Below, piece after piece: positions 1 to 5,671 of a stretch of 5,744 nt of DNA. This DNA comes from Phocaeicola_A sp963624095 (lineage in GTDB: Bacteria; Bacteroidota; Bacteroidia; Bacteroidales; Bacteroidaceae), in contig CAVFNZ010000127.1 of the NCBI GenBank assembly GCA_963624095.1, positions 1 to 5,744 of the forward strand. The letters are read 5' to 3'. The notes beneath the pieces were generated by a model, which was not told the DNA's origin, did no database searches, and saw only the letters and a list, made by a program, of their open reading frames with translations. Positions within the stretch are counted from its first letter, which is position 1, and every line of letters starts with the position of its first letter. The translations under genes were made by a program, and so were the position numbers.

Positions 1-188
1 CCAAAATTATTCCAGGAAATCCATTGAGACGAAAACAGGTGCTCTCCAAGTATGATTTTATCAAAGCGATCGGTAGTACTCTTTGTATTATATTTATTTG
101 GCAAAGTCTGTCCTTTAACGATTTTATTTTGAGCACATACCGATATAAAGCACAATGCTAAAAATAATGTTGCAAAAATTTGTTTCAT
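1..188 (-). CDS. Secreted protein of unknown function, N-terminal part only
   Basis: An open frame of 62 codons runs leftward from an ATG at 188-186 and leaves the window without a stop, so only the N-terminus is visible. It begins with a clear export signal (MKQIFATLFLALCFISVCAQ): a short basic start, a hydrophobic core and a likely signal peptidase I site after the Cys-Ala. A lipoprotein reading is weak because Val precedes the Cys. The visible mature part is polar (NKIVKGQTLPNKYNTK) and then contains a Trp-rich stretch (SSQWISWNNFG). I do not recognise the family. The region is very AT-rich compared with the genes to its right, which suggests a separate origin. Another leftward open frame ends only 2 bases before this ATG, so the gene may have been the second in an operon. 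The start and signal peptide are seen; export is inferred. Confidence 0.6.
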   Translation of the reverse strand, partial: MKQIFATLFLALCFISVCAQNKIVKGQTLPNKYNTKSTTDRFDKIILGEHLFSSQWISWNNF

Positions 189-190
189 AG

Positions 191-290
191 CTATTGAATT
201 ACTTTTTTACAAATTCTAAATTGTACAATTTTATCAGTTCCGCATTGACTCCAATTATAACTTGTTTCATGCCAGGAAGTGATTTCGTTC
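191..290 (-). pseudogene. Possible C-terminal remnant of an AT-rich gene
   Basis: One leftward frame stays open from about 301 to a TAG at 193-191. It has no start codon and reads as a plausible protein tail, including SWHETSYNWSQCG and ending in KKVIQ. Its stop lies 2 bases before the ATG of the next leftward gene, as in an operon. The frame is cut off by a stop codon just inside the neighbouring small gene, exactly where base composition changes. This fits the 3' end of a gene truncated by recombination, but the stretch is short. A second frame over the same bases (199-270) also encodes a short peptide, so the true frame is not certain. Confidence 0.3.
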
Positions 291-635
291 CTATTGTTTC
301 GTTATGGTCGCTTTGCGTGTGTTTACGCTGAACGTGCCGAGAGAGGTTTTGACCTTATACACACCGTTCTTGGCGGAAATGAGTTTTGCTGTCATCCCCA
401 TGAAGGAGAAACTTCCGTCTTCGTTCTTGTTGATGGTGTGGCGGCCGAGTGGGGTGTTCACCACAATATGGCTTTTGGTCACTTCCACTATTCCGTAGGT
501 GGTGCCTGACGGAGCGTCCTTCACCGCCTGTGCCGCTTCCTTGGCCGCTGTCTGTACCCGGTCGTTACTTACTTCTGCAAAACTTGCTGTACTGGTTGCT
601 GCAACCATCATCAGCGCAATCATTACTTTTCTCAT
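291..635 (-). CDS. Small secreted protein (114 aa), unknown function
   Basis: The protein has a good signal peptide, with basic MRKV, a hydrophobic stretch and a likely cleavage after ASFA at residue 20, so it should be exported to the periplasm or beyond. The mature part starts with an Ala/Lys-rich, probably helical segment (residues 22-40). A beta-rich region follows, with two similar hairpin-like units, HIVVNTPLGRHTIN (56-69) and VYKVKTSLGTFSVN (92-105), each with T-x-L-G at the turn. The tail is basic (TRKATITKQ). I do not recognise a named family. The start at 635 is chosen because it gives the best signal peptide; an ATG at 644 would add three residues. The frame is open up to 785, but that extension overlaps the end of the next gene and contains the promoter, so it is not coding. 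It appears to be transcribed alone. Confidence 0.7.
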   Translation of the reverse strand: MRKVMIALMMVAATSTASFAEVSNDRVQTAAKEAAQAVKDAPSGTTYGIVEVTKSHIVVNTPLGRHTINKNEDGSFSFMGMTAKLISAKNGVYKVKTSLGTFSVNTRKATITKQ

Positions 636-677
636 AATCGTCATTGTTTTTAATCGGTTATGTCTTATTGACGAGAG

Positions 678-709
678 CAAAGGTAAAGCAGCTTTTCCGA
701 GCCAGGAAA
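678..709 (-). promoter_or_regulatory. Bacteroidetes-type promoter for the small secreted protein
   Basis: On the minus strand a TACCTTTG box (685-678) matches the Bacteroidetes -7 consensus TAnnTTTG. A TTTC element (709-706) sits 20 bases upstream of it, close to the -33 TTTG consensus. Transcription would start near 671 and leave a leader of roughly 35 bases before the ATG at 635. The elements are seen; activity is inferred. Confidence 0.6.
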
Positions 710-760
710 CTTTTCGGGTCCGGTTGTACGAAATGCCTGGGTTATTGTATAAAATGGCGT

Positions 761-1744
761 TTACCGCTTCTTCAACACCAGCCAAGGGGCTACGCCGCTG
801 TGCTTGTCGTTGCGGTACGCCGCGGCCTTTTCCGTGAAATGTGGAACGTTGTCGGGACTACGGTAGAAGCCGCTCTCGTTGCCGCCCGTGAGATAGATGG
901 CATCCACGAAACCGCATTCGCGCAGAGCATCGGCAAAGTCCCAAAGGGTTTCGGGGTGACGGGTCTCTATGATGCGGAGACAGTCGTCAGCGGTACGGGC
1001 AATGGCTTTACGTTCCACCTTGCCGTGCAGGAAGAAACGAGTGGGCAACTCACCATCCGACACAAGCACAAACTGACGAAAATAAGAGCCGCGGCGGTTT
1101 ATCATGCAGTCCTTCATGTCGTCAAACCGGGATATCCCGATAACCATATTGCCGTTCGCTATGGCGCAGTAGCCGAGACGCGAGACGTCGCTCCGCTTCT
1201 CTTCGCCGTCAATCACCAGCGATCCGAGGTATCTCCCCGTAGCGGTGTAGTCGGCGGTGCGTGTGTACATCAGCACGGTGTGGTCGGCCGTGTCGGGTTC
1301 AACGAGTGTCATCTCCGCCTTCACGTTGTGCAGCTCGTAGATGTTGAGAGCCACACCGAGCACGGAGTCTGACTTTTGCACCACTTCCGATGGGCCGCCC
1401 TGCGCCTTCATGCCATCGAGTTTCTCGATGTTCTCCTTCGGCGAAACGGAAACGCCTACGCCTATATTGTAATAATAGTTGTAGAGTCGTATGCCCCAAT
1501 AGCATAGCAACATGACCATTGCTACGGCCACAAGGCCAACGGCGCGCAGACCCCATACCCGCAGTCGGCTTTGTCGTTTTCCCGTTGTGACATACTGAGG
1601 GTTGTCATCGTTGTTGCCGTCTTCGTCACTCTCAATGGTGATTACGGGTTCTTCGGACAACCCTTGCGAAGATTGCGGGCGGTCGCTACTCTCTATCGTG
1701 AAGACAGGCTTTTCCTGCGTATTGTTCTCCTCGGTGCGTTTCAT
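761..1744 (-). CDS. Membrane-anchored phosphodiester glycosidase-like (DUF2233/NAGPA-like) protein, LytTR partner
   Basis: The 327-residue protein has three parts. Residues 1-60 are a polar, acidic and probably cytoplasmic tail made of two similar 20-residue units (EKPVFTIES at 11 and EEPVITIES at 31). Residues about 64-90 form one transmembrane helix flanked by Arg. Residues 100-327 form an extracytoplasmic domain. That domain resembles the phosphodiester glycosidase family: INRRGSYFRQF (215-225), where the family usually has an NGGFF-like motif, then ERKAIAR (244-250) and FVDAIYLTGGNESGFY (279-294), matching the family's VDAxxLDGGGS stretch. The Asp in that motif is a Thr here, so enzyme activity is doubtful and a sensing role is possible. 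Its ATG overlaps the stop of the LytTR gene by 4 bases and has a strong Shine-Dalgarno (AGGAAGGAGA, 1760-1751), which is unusual for this phylum and implies balanced synthesis. The family assignment comes from motif memory, not a search. Confidence 0.7.
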   Translation of the reverse strand: MKRTEENNTQEKPVFTIESSDRPQSSQGLSEEPVITIESDEDGNNDDNPQYVTTGKRQSRLRVWGLRAVGLVAVAMVMLLCYWGIRLYNYYYNIGVGVSVSPKENIEKLDGMKAQGGPSEVVQKSDSVLGVALNIYELHNVKAEMTLVEPDTADHTVLMYTRTADYTATGRYLGSLVIDGEEKRSDVSRLGYCAIANGNMVIGISRFDDMKDCMINRRGSYFRQFVLVSDGELPTRFFLHGKVERKAIARTADDCLRIIETRHPETLWDFADALRECGFVDAIYLTGGNESGFYRSPDNVPHFTEKAAAYRNDKHSGVAPWLVLKKR

Positions 1745-2100
1745 TTGTTGTCTCCTTCCTGTTCCAATATGGTTTTCAACTCTTTGAGGGCTTCCTTCGA
1801 TGCCTTTAACTTAAATACTTGGCTCATGCGGCGATCCATGAGTTTCAAGTTTTGGCTGGAGATGTCGATGGCGTAAACGTAGTTCTTGTTGGCGATCAGA
1901 CTCTTGCCTACGCGTAAAAACATTTTCTCCTTAAGCTGGCCCAATGCCTCAGCGAAATAGTGCAGTTGGAATGTCATCGTCACCACCTCCCCATTGAAAA
2001 GATGCACGTCGCAGTAGTTGCCCGATGCCTCAATGTAAGCGATGTCTTCCGTCGGAATCCTAAACAGTCCCACTGATGTAGATATTTTTAGTCTTTCCAT
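1741..2100 (-). CDS. Stand-alone LytTR-family DNA-binding transcriptional regulator
   Basis: This 119-residue protein is essentially one LytTR DNA-binding domain. Visible hallmarks are EDIAYIEASGNYCDVHLFNGE (18-38) and FLRVGKSLIANKNYVYAID (61-79), matching the family pattern F-x-R-V-H-x-S-x-I-V-N. A Lys-rich helical tail follows (KLKASKEALKELKTILEQ). Classical members (AgrA, AlgR, LytR types) are about 240 residues with a receiver domain in front; none is present here, so phosphorylation control is unlikely. The gene lies between a 22-codon ORF that overlaps its start by 13 bases and a membrane-protein gene that overlaps its stop by 4. This resembles LytTR regulatory systems in which a membrane protein restrains a receiver-less LytTR protein. 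The start at 2100 is the only ATG that keeps the full domain. LytTR proteins usually bind pairs of direct repeats, and the upstream region is rich in repeats. Confidence 0.88.
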   Translation of the reverse strand: MERLKISTSVGLFRIPTEDIAYIEASGNYCDVHLFNGEVVTMTFQLHYFAEALGQLKEKMFLRVGKSLIANKNYVYAIDISSQNLKLMDRRMSQVFKLKASKEALKELKTILEQEGDNK

Positions 2101-2156
2101 CTCTTTTTATGTTCCAAAAGGTAATATATGGGGTTCGCTCCTGCCTGTAACACCAT
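2088..2156 (-). CDS. Short ORF (22 aa) overlapping the LytTR start; possible leader or coupling peptide
   Basis: An ATG at 2156 preceded by a purine-rich AAAGAAGAG opens 22 codons (MVLQAGANPIYYLLEHKK and a basic tail) that end 13 bases inside the LytTR gene in another frame. The overlap and the ribosome-site-like purines suggest the ORF is translated to couple or tune LytTR synthesis. The peptide has a mildly hydrophobic middle and a basic C-terminus, and I recognise no family. A longer in-frame extension up to 2339 exists, but it crosses promoters and repeats and is rejected. No experimental or conservation support is visible here. Confidence 0.4.
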   Translation of the reverse strand: MVLQAGANPIYYLLEHKKRWKD

Positions 2157-2174
2157 AATCTCTTCTTTAACGGT

Positions 2175-2213
2175 GCTGACGAAACGGTTGTCTGTTGCAA
2201 CCGTTTTGTCAGC
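2175..2213. repeat. 16-bp near-perfect inverted repeat in the LytTR leader
   Basis: Left arm GCTGACGAAACGGTTG (2175-2190) pairs with right arm CAACCGTTTTGTCAGC (2198-2213) at 15 of 16 positions, around a 7-base loop TCTGTTG. It lies 18 bases upstream of the 22-codon ORF and directly downstream of minus-strand TATCTTTG boxes. It could be a dyad operator or an RNA hairpin at the start of the leftward transcript. No T-run follows on either strand, so it is not a typical terminator. Confidence 0.75.
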
Positions 2214-2214
2214 G

Positions 2215-2241
2215 CAAAGATAATCATTTGGTGCAAAGATA
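2215..2241 (-). promoter_or_regulatory. Two TATCTTTG -7 boxes facing the LytTR operon
   Basis: The minus strand carries two perfect TAnnTTTG boxes, at 2241-2234 and 2222-2215, inside a directly repeated 12-mer (plus strand GCAAAGATAATC at 2214-2225 and 2233-2244, 19 bases apart). Neither has a convincing -33 TTTG at 19-21 bases. The first would put the whole inverted repeat in the 5' leader; the second would start transcription within its first arm. Which is used cannot be told from sequence. Confidence 0.5.
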
Positions 2242-2378
2242 ATCCGCATTTGAACAGAATATTCGTGTCGGTTTGATATTCTGTGTTTGATTTGCACTAT
2301 CTTTGGATAAGATAGGCTGCATCTCAACATAATATTCAAGCAAACTTGATATTCTGTATTCGATTTGCATTATCTTTG
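2233..2378. repeat. 73-bp imperfect tandem duplication in the divergent control region
   Basis: Unit A (2233-2305) and unit B (2306-2378) align without gaps at 55 of 73 bases by my hand count. The right-hand 33 bases (2273-2305 and 2346-2378) match at 30 of 33, and each copy ends in a plus-strand TATCTTTG. The pair is bracketed by a perfect 13-bp inverted repeat, GTGCAAAGATAAT at 2231-2243 and its complement at 2369-2381. Unit A also contains CAGAATAT (2255-2262) facing ATATTCTG (2276-2283). Conservation concentrated in the promoter-proximal half suggests retained regulatory function. Confidence 0.75.
2346..2378 (+). promoter_or_regulatory. Likely promoter of the propeller-znuA-znuC operon
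   Basis: TATCTTTG (2371-2378) is a perfect -7 box and lies 38 bases before the ATG at 2417, leaving a leader of about 30 bases. The nearest -33-like element is TTG at 2346-2348, slightly further away than ideal. The duplicated copy at 2298-2305 offers a second, upstream start site with the same spacing to a TTTG at 2272-2275, so two tandem promoters are possible. Confidence 0.55.
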
Positions 2379-2416
2379 CACGAAATTAAACTGACGACAT
2401 TCTGGCTAATATATTT

Positions 2417-3718
2417 ATGAAAAAGATGATTCTTATGCTGATGTTGGCGTGCGGACTTGCGCTCAACGGCTCCGCGAGGGGACACCGGTTGGTGAAGGTA
2501 GCCCCCGGATATAGTGAGACATCAGTGAATACTGCCGTGTTTCGCAACAACTCATTGGTGACGGACGGCGACTTTCAATACATTTGCTATTACGACCCCG
2601 AAGGGTATCTTACACTGGGCAAACGGAAGCTCGGATCGGCGAAGTGGCAGTTGCAACGTTCGCAATACAAGGGCAACGTGAGGGACGCGCACAACGTTAT
2701 CAGCATGATGGTGGACGGCGACGGGTACATCCATGTGTCGTTCGACCACCATGGCCATCCGCTCAATTATTGCAAAAGTCTCGCTCCCTATTCGCTGGAG
2801 CTTGGACCGATGGAGAATATGCTCGGTGAGGACGAGGAGAAAGTGACCTATCCGGAGTTCTATCGTCTGGCGGGCGGCGACCTGCTGTTCGCTTATCGTT
2901 CCGGGAAGTCGGGGCGCGGCAACTTGGTGCTGAACCGTTACGACGTGAAAAACCGGGCGTGGACACGCGTGCGGGATGTTCTCATTGATGGCGAAGACCA
3001 ACGCAACGCCTATTGGCAGATTTATGTGGATGCCAAAGGCACTATCCATGTCTCGTGGGTGTGGCGTGAGACCGCCGCGGTGGAGACCAACCACGACCTC
3101 TGCTATGCCCGATCGACGGACAACGGCGCAACGTGGTACACGGCGGACGGACGGAAGTACGACCTGCCCATCCGGGCCGGCAATGCGGAATACGCCTGTC
3201 GCATCCCGCAATGCTCCGAACTCATTAACCAAACCAGCATGAGTGCTGACGCGGAGGGTAATCCTTACATTGCCACCTATTGGCGTAACGCGGACAGTGA
3301 AGTGCCGCAATACCGCCTCGTTTGGTTCGACGGCAAGCAGTGGAACAGTCGCCAGGTGTCCAACCGCGTCACGCCCTTCTCGCTGAGCGGTGTCGGTACC
3401 AAGATGATTCCCGTGGCTCGTCCGCGCATCGTGGTGGATGGCAAGAAGGCCTACTATGTGTTCCGTGACGAAGAACGGGGCAGCAAAGTATCCATGGCCT
3501 ACACCGAGGATGTGGACAAAGGAGAGTGGAAAGTGACCGACCTCACCGATTTCGCCGTGGACGCTTGGGAACCGTCGCACGACACCGAGCTCTGGAAACA
3601 ACACAAGCAGTTCCACCTCTTTGTGCAGCACACCAAACAGGGGGACGGTGAGAAGACTGTAGCCTTTGAACCTCAGCCGGTATACGTGCTGGAGGTCTCT
3701 GCGAAATCACTTAAATAA
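2417..3718 (+). CDS. Secreted BNR-repeat (BNR_4-like) beta-propeller protein, possible carbohydrate-active enzyme
   Basis: The 433-residue protein begins with a signal peptide (MKKMILMLMLACGLALNGSA) and is probably cut by signal peptidase I near residue 20. The rest shows repeated beta-propeller blades of the form 'D-G-x-G-x-I-H-V-S': DAHNVISMMVDGDGYIHVSF (90-109), WQIYVDAKGTIHVSW (200-214) and SMSADAEGNPYIATYW (274-289). An Asp-box, STDNGATW, lies at 233-240. Conserved-looking polar residues include His92, the His cluster FDHHGH (109-114), Tyr145, Tyr160-Arg161 and His226. This pattern fits the BNR_4 group, which includes propeller polysaccharide lyases (PL24/PL25) and GH145-type rhamnosidases, but also members without known activity; no substrate can be assigned. 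The protein should act in the periplasm or at the cell surface. It is followed after 16 bases by the metal-binding lipoprotein gene, an unexpected partner. The start lacks a Shine-Dalgarno, as usual in Bacteroidetes. Confidence 0.8.
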   Translation: MKKMILMLMLACGLALNGSARGHRLVKVAPGYSETSVNTAVFRNNSLVTDGDFQYICYYDPEGYLTLGKRKLGSAKWQLQRSQYKGNVRDAHNVISMMVDGDGYIHVSFDHHGHPLNYCKSLAPYSLELGPMENMLGEDEEKVTYPEFYRLAGGDLLFAYRSGKSGRGNLVLNRYDVKNRAWTRVRDVLIDGEDQRNAYWQIYVDAKGTIHVSWVWRETAAVETNHDLCYARSTDNGATWYTADGRKYDLPIRAGNAEYACRIPQCSELINQTSMSADAEGNPYIATYWRNADSEVPQYRLVWFDGKQWNSRQVSNRVTPFSLSGVGTKMIPVARPRIVVDGKKAYYVFRDEERGSKVSMAYTEDVDKGEWKVTDLTDFAVDAWEPSHDTELWKQHKQFHLFVQHTKQGDGEKTVAFEPQPVYVLEVSAKSLK

Positions 3719-3734
3719 CCAGATGCATCCGGAT

Positions 3735-4604
3735 ATGAAACGACTCCTCCAAACCCTGTTCTCTGTGGCTTTGATGTCCCTTCTCCACGCCTGTTCGGGC
3801 AGCGGCGACAAGCAAGCTAACACGATTATGGTAACTATTGAACCCATACGCTATTTCACGGAACAGATAGCCGGTGACAAGTTTACCGTGACCAGTATGG
3901 TGCCCAGCGGTAGCAGTCCGGAGACCTATGACCCCACGCCGCGTCAGCTCACCGACCTCTCCGGGAGTAGGGCCTATCTGCGCATAGGCTACATCGGCTT
4001 TGAGCAGACTTGGATGGCGCGTCTCAGGGAGAACGCACCCCGGATGAAGGTGTATGACCTGTCCAGAGGAGTCTCCCTCATACGGGAGACGGAACATGCA
4101 CATGGCGACCATGTACACCAAGGCGGTGTGGAACCCCACATCTGGAATTCGCCCACCAATGCGCGCATCATCGCTCAGAACATCTACCAGGCCCTTTGCG
4201 AGCTCGATGCCGCGAACAAGGATTATTACGAGGCAAACCTGCGACGGTTGATTCAAGAAATAGAACAGACCGACCATGCCATCCGTGACCTGTTGGCGCA
4301 ACCTCACGACGGCACTTTCCTTATCTATCATCCGGCACTCAGCTACTATGCCCGCGACTATCAGTTGCGGCAGATTTGCCTGGAGGAGAACGGCAAAGAA
4401 CCTTCCGTGGCACATCTGAAGGAGTTGATAAATCGTTGCCAAACGGAGCATGTGCGTACCATCTTTGTGCAGAAGGAGTTCGACAGTCGCAATGCCGAGC
4501 TGATAGCCAATGAGACGGGGGCGGAAATAGTCAGCATTAATCCGCTGAGCTACGAGTGGCGGAAGGAGCTGATAGAAACCACTAAAGCGTTGTGCCATGA
4601 ATAA
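3735..4604 (+). CDS. znuA: Zinc/manganese ABC transporter substrate-binding lipoprotein (ZnuA/TroA family)
   Basis: This is the periplasmic, lipid-anchored metal receptor of a cluster A-I ABC importer. From the ATG at 3735 (289 aa) it has a lipoprotein signal ending in LLHAC, with Cys20 as the lipidated residue. Family landmarks follow: VTIEPIRYFTEQIAGD near the N-terminus, MVPSGSSPETYDPTP (55-69), a short His-rich loop EHAHGDHVH (120-128), VEPHIW with metal ligand His135, and YHPALSYYA with ligand His199. FVQKEFDSRNAELIANETGAE and INPL near the end match the family's Glu and Asp regions. The first canonical ligand (His in PGxxPHxxEPTP) is Glu63, and the usual Asp of DPL is Asn269. Zn versus Mn cannot be decided. 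An ATG at 3723 is an alternative start adding four residues. The gene follows the propeller gene closely and overlaps the ATPase gene by 8 bases. Confidence 0.9.
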   Translation: MKRLLQTLFSVALMSLLHACSGSGDKQANTIMVTIEPIRYFTEQIAGDKFTVTSMVPSGSSPETYDPTPRQLTDLSGSRAYLRIGYIGFEQTWMARLRENAPRMKVYDLSRGVSLIRETEHAHGDHVHQGGVEPHIWNSPTNARIIAQNIYQALCELDAANKDYYEANLRRLIQEIEQTDHAIRDLLAQPHDGTFLIYHPALSYYARDYQLRQICLEENGKEPSVAHLKELINRCQTEHVRTIFVQKEFDSRNAELIANETGAEIVSINPLSYEWRKELIETTKALCHE

Positions 4605-5364
4605 CCGTCCCATCATCGAACTGCAGAACATCGAAGTGGCTTACGAAGAAAAGACCGTGCTCCGTGATGTCAACCTCACCGTTTATGAGAAGGATTTCCT
4701 GGGCATCATCGGTCCCAATGGTGGCGGCAAGACGACGCTCATCAAGGTGATACTGCGTTTGTTGAAACCTAAGAAAGGTTCGCTCCGTTTCTATGCCGAA
4801 GGCAAACCGGTAGAGGAGATAAAAATAGGTTATCTGCCTCAATACAATAACATTGACAAGAAGTTCCCCATCTCCGTCTACGATGTCATCCTCTCGGGAC
4901 TAAGCCAACAGAAGTCACTCTTTCGTCGCTTCAGCAATGAACAGCGGCAACGGGTGTACGATGTCATCCGGCAGATGGGACTCGAAGGCCTGGAACAGCG
5001 TACCATAGGGCAACTGAGCGGTGGACAGTTGCAGCGCGCCCTGCTGGGCAGGGCCATCATCTCCCAACCCGATGTGGTGATACTGGACGAGCCCAATACC
5101 TACATCGACAAACGTTTCGAGGCGAAACTCTACGACTTGCTGGGAGAGATAAACCGGGAGCGCGCCATCATTCTCGTCAGTCACGACATCGGTACCGTGT
5201 TGCAGAACGTGAAGACGATAGCCTGTGTCAACGAGACGCTGGACTATCACCCCGATACGGAAGTCTCCTCCGAGTGGTTGGAGAAACGTTTCGGCTGTCC
5301 CATCGAGATTCTTGGTCACGGTTCTTTCCCTCATCGTGTCCTCCGCTTTCATCAACATCAGTAA
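4597..5364 (+). CDS. znuC: Zinc/manganese ABC transporter ATP-binding protein (ZnuC family)
   Basis: This is the cytoplasmic ATPase that powers metal import through a membrane permease. At 255 residues it is the usual length. Motifs appear in order: Walker A GPNGGGKTT (39-47, Lys45), Q-loop Gln82 in YLPQYN, signature LSGGQ (140-144), Walker B VVILDEP (160-166, catalytic Glu165), D-loop Asp171 and H-loop His196 (SHD). The C-terminus CPIEILGHGSFPHRVLRFH is characteristic of metal-importer ATPases and separates it from other ABC families. All catalytic residues are present; the segment after Walker B is NTYID rather than the common TTGVD-like form. The start overlaps the end of znuA by 8 bases and has no Shine-Dalgarno, pointing to translational coupling. 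No permease gene follows within the window; an IS-like gene lies downstream instead. Confidence 0.92.
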   Translation: MNNRPIIELQNIEVAYEEKTVLRDVNLTVYEKDFLGIIGPNGGGKTTLIKVILRLLKPKKGSLRFYAEGKPVEEIKIGYLPQYNNIDKKFPISVYDVILSGLSQQKSLFRRFSNEQRQRVYDVIRQMGLEGLEQRTIGQLSGGQLQRALLGRAIISQPDVVILDEPNTYIDKRFEAKLYDLLGEINRERAIILVSHDIGTVLQNVKTIACVNETLDYHPDTEVSSEWLEKRFGCPIEILGHGSFPHRVLRFHQHQ

Positions 5365-5466
5365 CGTTAGACCGCCCGGATGGGCTCACTTGGCGGACGG
5401 GAGGCATAGAAAACGAATTGAACCGTAGCTTATGATATTGAATCTGTAATTGCTTGACTTGTAGTG

Positions 5467-5498
5467 CAAAATTACGGAAATGTTCCAAAATCCCCAAA
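5467..5498 (-). promoter_or_regulatory. Leftward Bacteroidetes promoter beside the repeat
   Basis: On the minus strand TTTG (5498-5495), 20 bases and TAATTTTG (5474-5467) match the -33/-7 consensus closely. The -33 element lies inside the left copy of the 27-bp repeat. The transcript would start near 5460 and run leftward, antisense to znuC, with no clear gene to serve. Its purpose is unknown. Confidence 0.45.
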
Positions 5499-5536
5499 TG
5501 TTTCATGCTGAAATGTTCCAAAATCCCCAAATGTTT
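5477..5536. repeat. Perfect 27-bp direct repeat with AAATGTT sub-repeats
   Basis: The bases at 5477-5503 recur identically at 5510-5536, separated by CATGCT and giving a 33-base period. Each copy contains AAATGTT twice, so four copies occur at 5478, 5496, 5511 and 5529. The period equals 11 codons, and on the minus strand it reads as a repeated HLGILEHF peptide in an open frame, but no credible gene surrounds it. Confidence 0.85.
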
Positions 5537-5671
5537 GCTTTGGCAAGGACTAAGGCATTTATTGTGGTCCTGACTTCATCACTTTTTTGCGCCACTACAT
5601 AGCGCATATTGAAAATAAGCGAGTTAGGTGTTTGAATTGGGTGACTTAGGGTGACGCAAGCATAAAAAGCT

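Noticed and set aside
199..270. 23-codon minus-strand ORF starting MKQVIIGVN
   Set aside because: Overlaps the alternative frame that ends 2 bases before the next gene; too short to judge, and without a clear ribosome site.
636..785. N-terminal extension of the small secreted protein to an ATG at 785
   Set aside because: It would bury the signal peptide, overlap the end of the neighbouring gene and run through a good promoter.
644..1372. Plus-strand open frame (242 codons) opposite the membrane protein
   Set aside because: Antisense to the DUF2233-like gene, which has a membrane helix, family motifs and a coupled start.
2157..2339. Extension of the 22-codon ORF to an 83-residue protein
   Set aside because: The extension crosses the inverted repeat, the -7 boxes and part of the 73-bp repeat; its translation has no protein-like features.
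2417..2476. Lipoprotein signal in the propeller protein (Cys12)
   Set aside because: The hydrophobic stretch continues past the Cys to a better signal peptidase I site near residue 20, so lipidation is less likely.
2552..3631. Long minus-strand open frame (359 codons) opposite the propeller gene
   Set aside because: It lies entirely antisense to a protein with a signal peptide, blades and an Asp-box; its translation is low-complexity and shows no domain. GC-rich coding strands often leave such shadows.
3711..4631. Minus-strand open frame (306 codons) opposite znuA
   Set aside because: Antisense to a clear ZnuA lipoprotein; no motif, signal peptide or promoter of its own.
5372..5396. Possible terminator after znuC
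   Set aside because: Only a 5-bp CCGCC/GGCGG stem with a 15-base loop and no following T-run.
5228..5530. Minus-strand 100-codon frame containing the repeated HLGILEHF peptide
   Set aside because: Its second half is antisense to znuC and low in protein-like features; the promoter inside the repeat argues for non-coding DNA.
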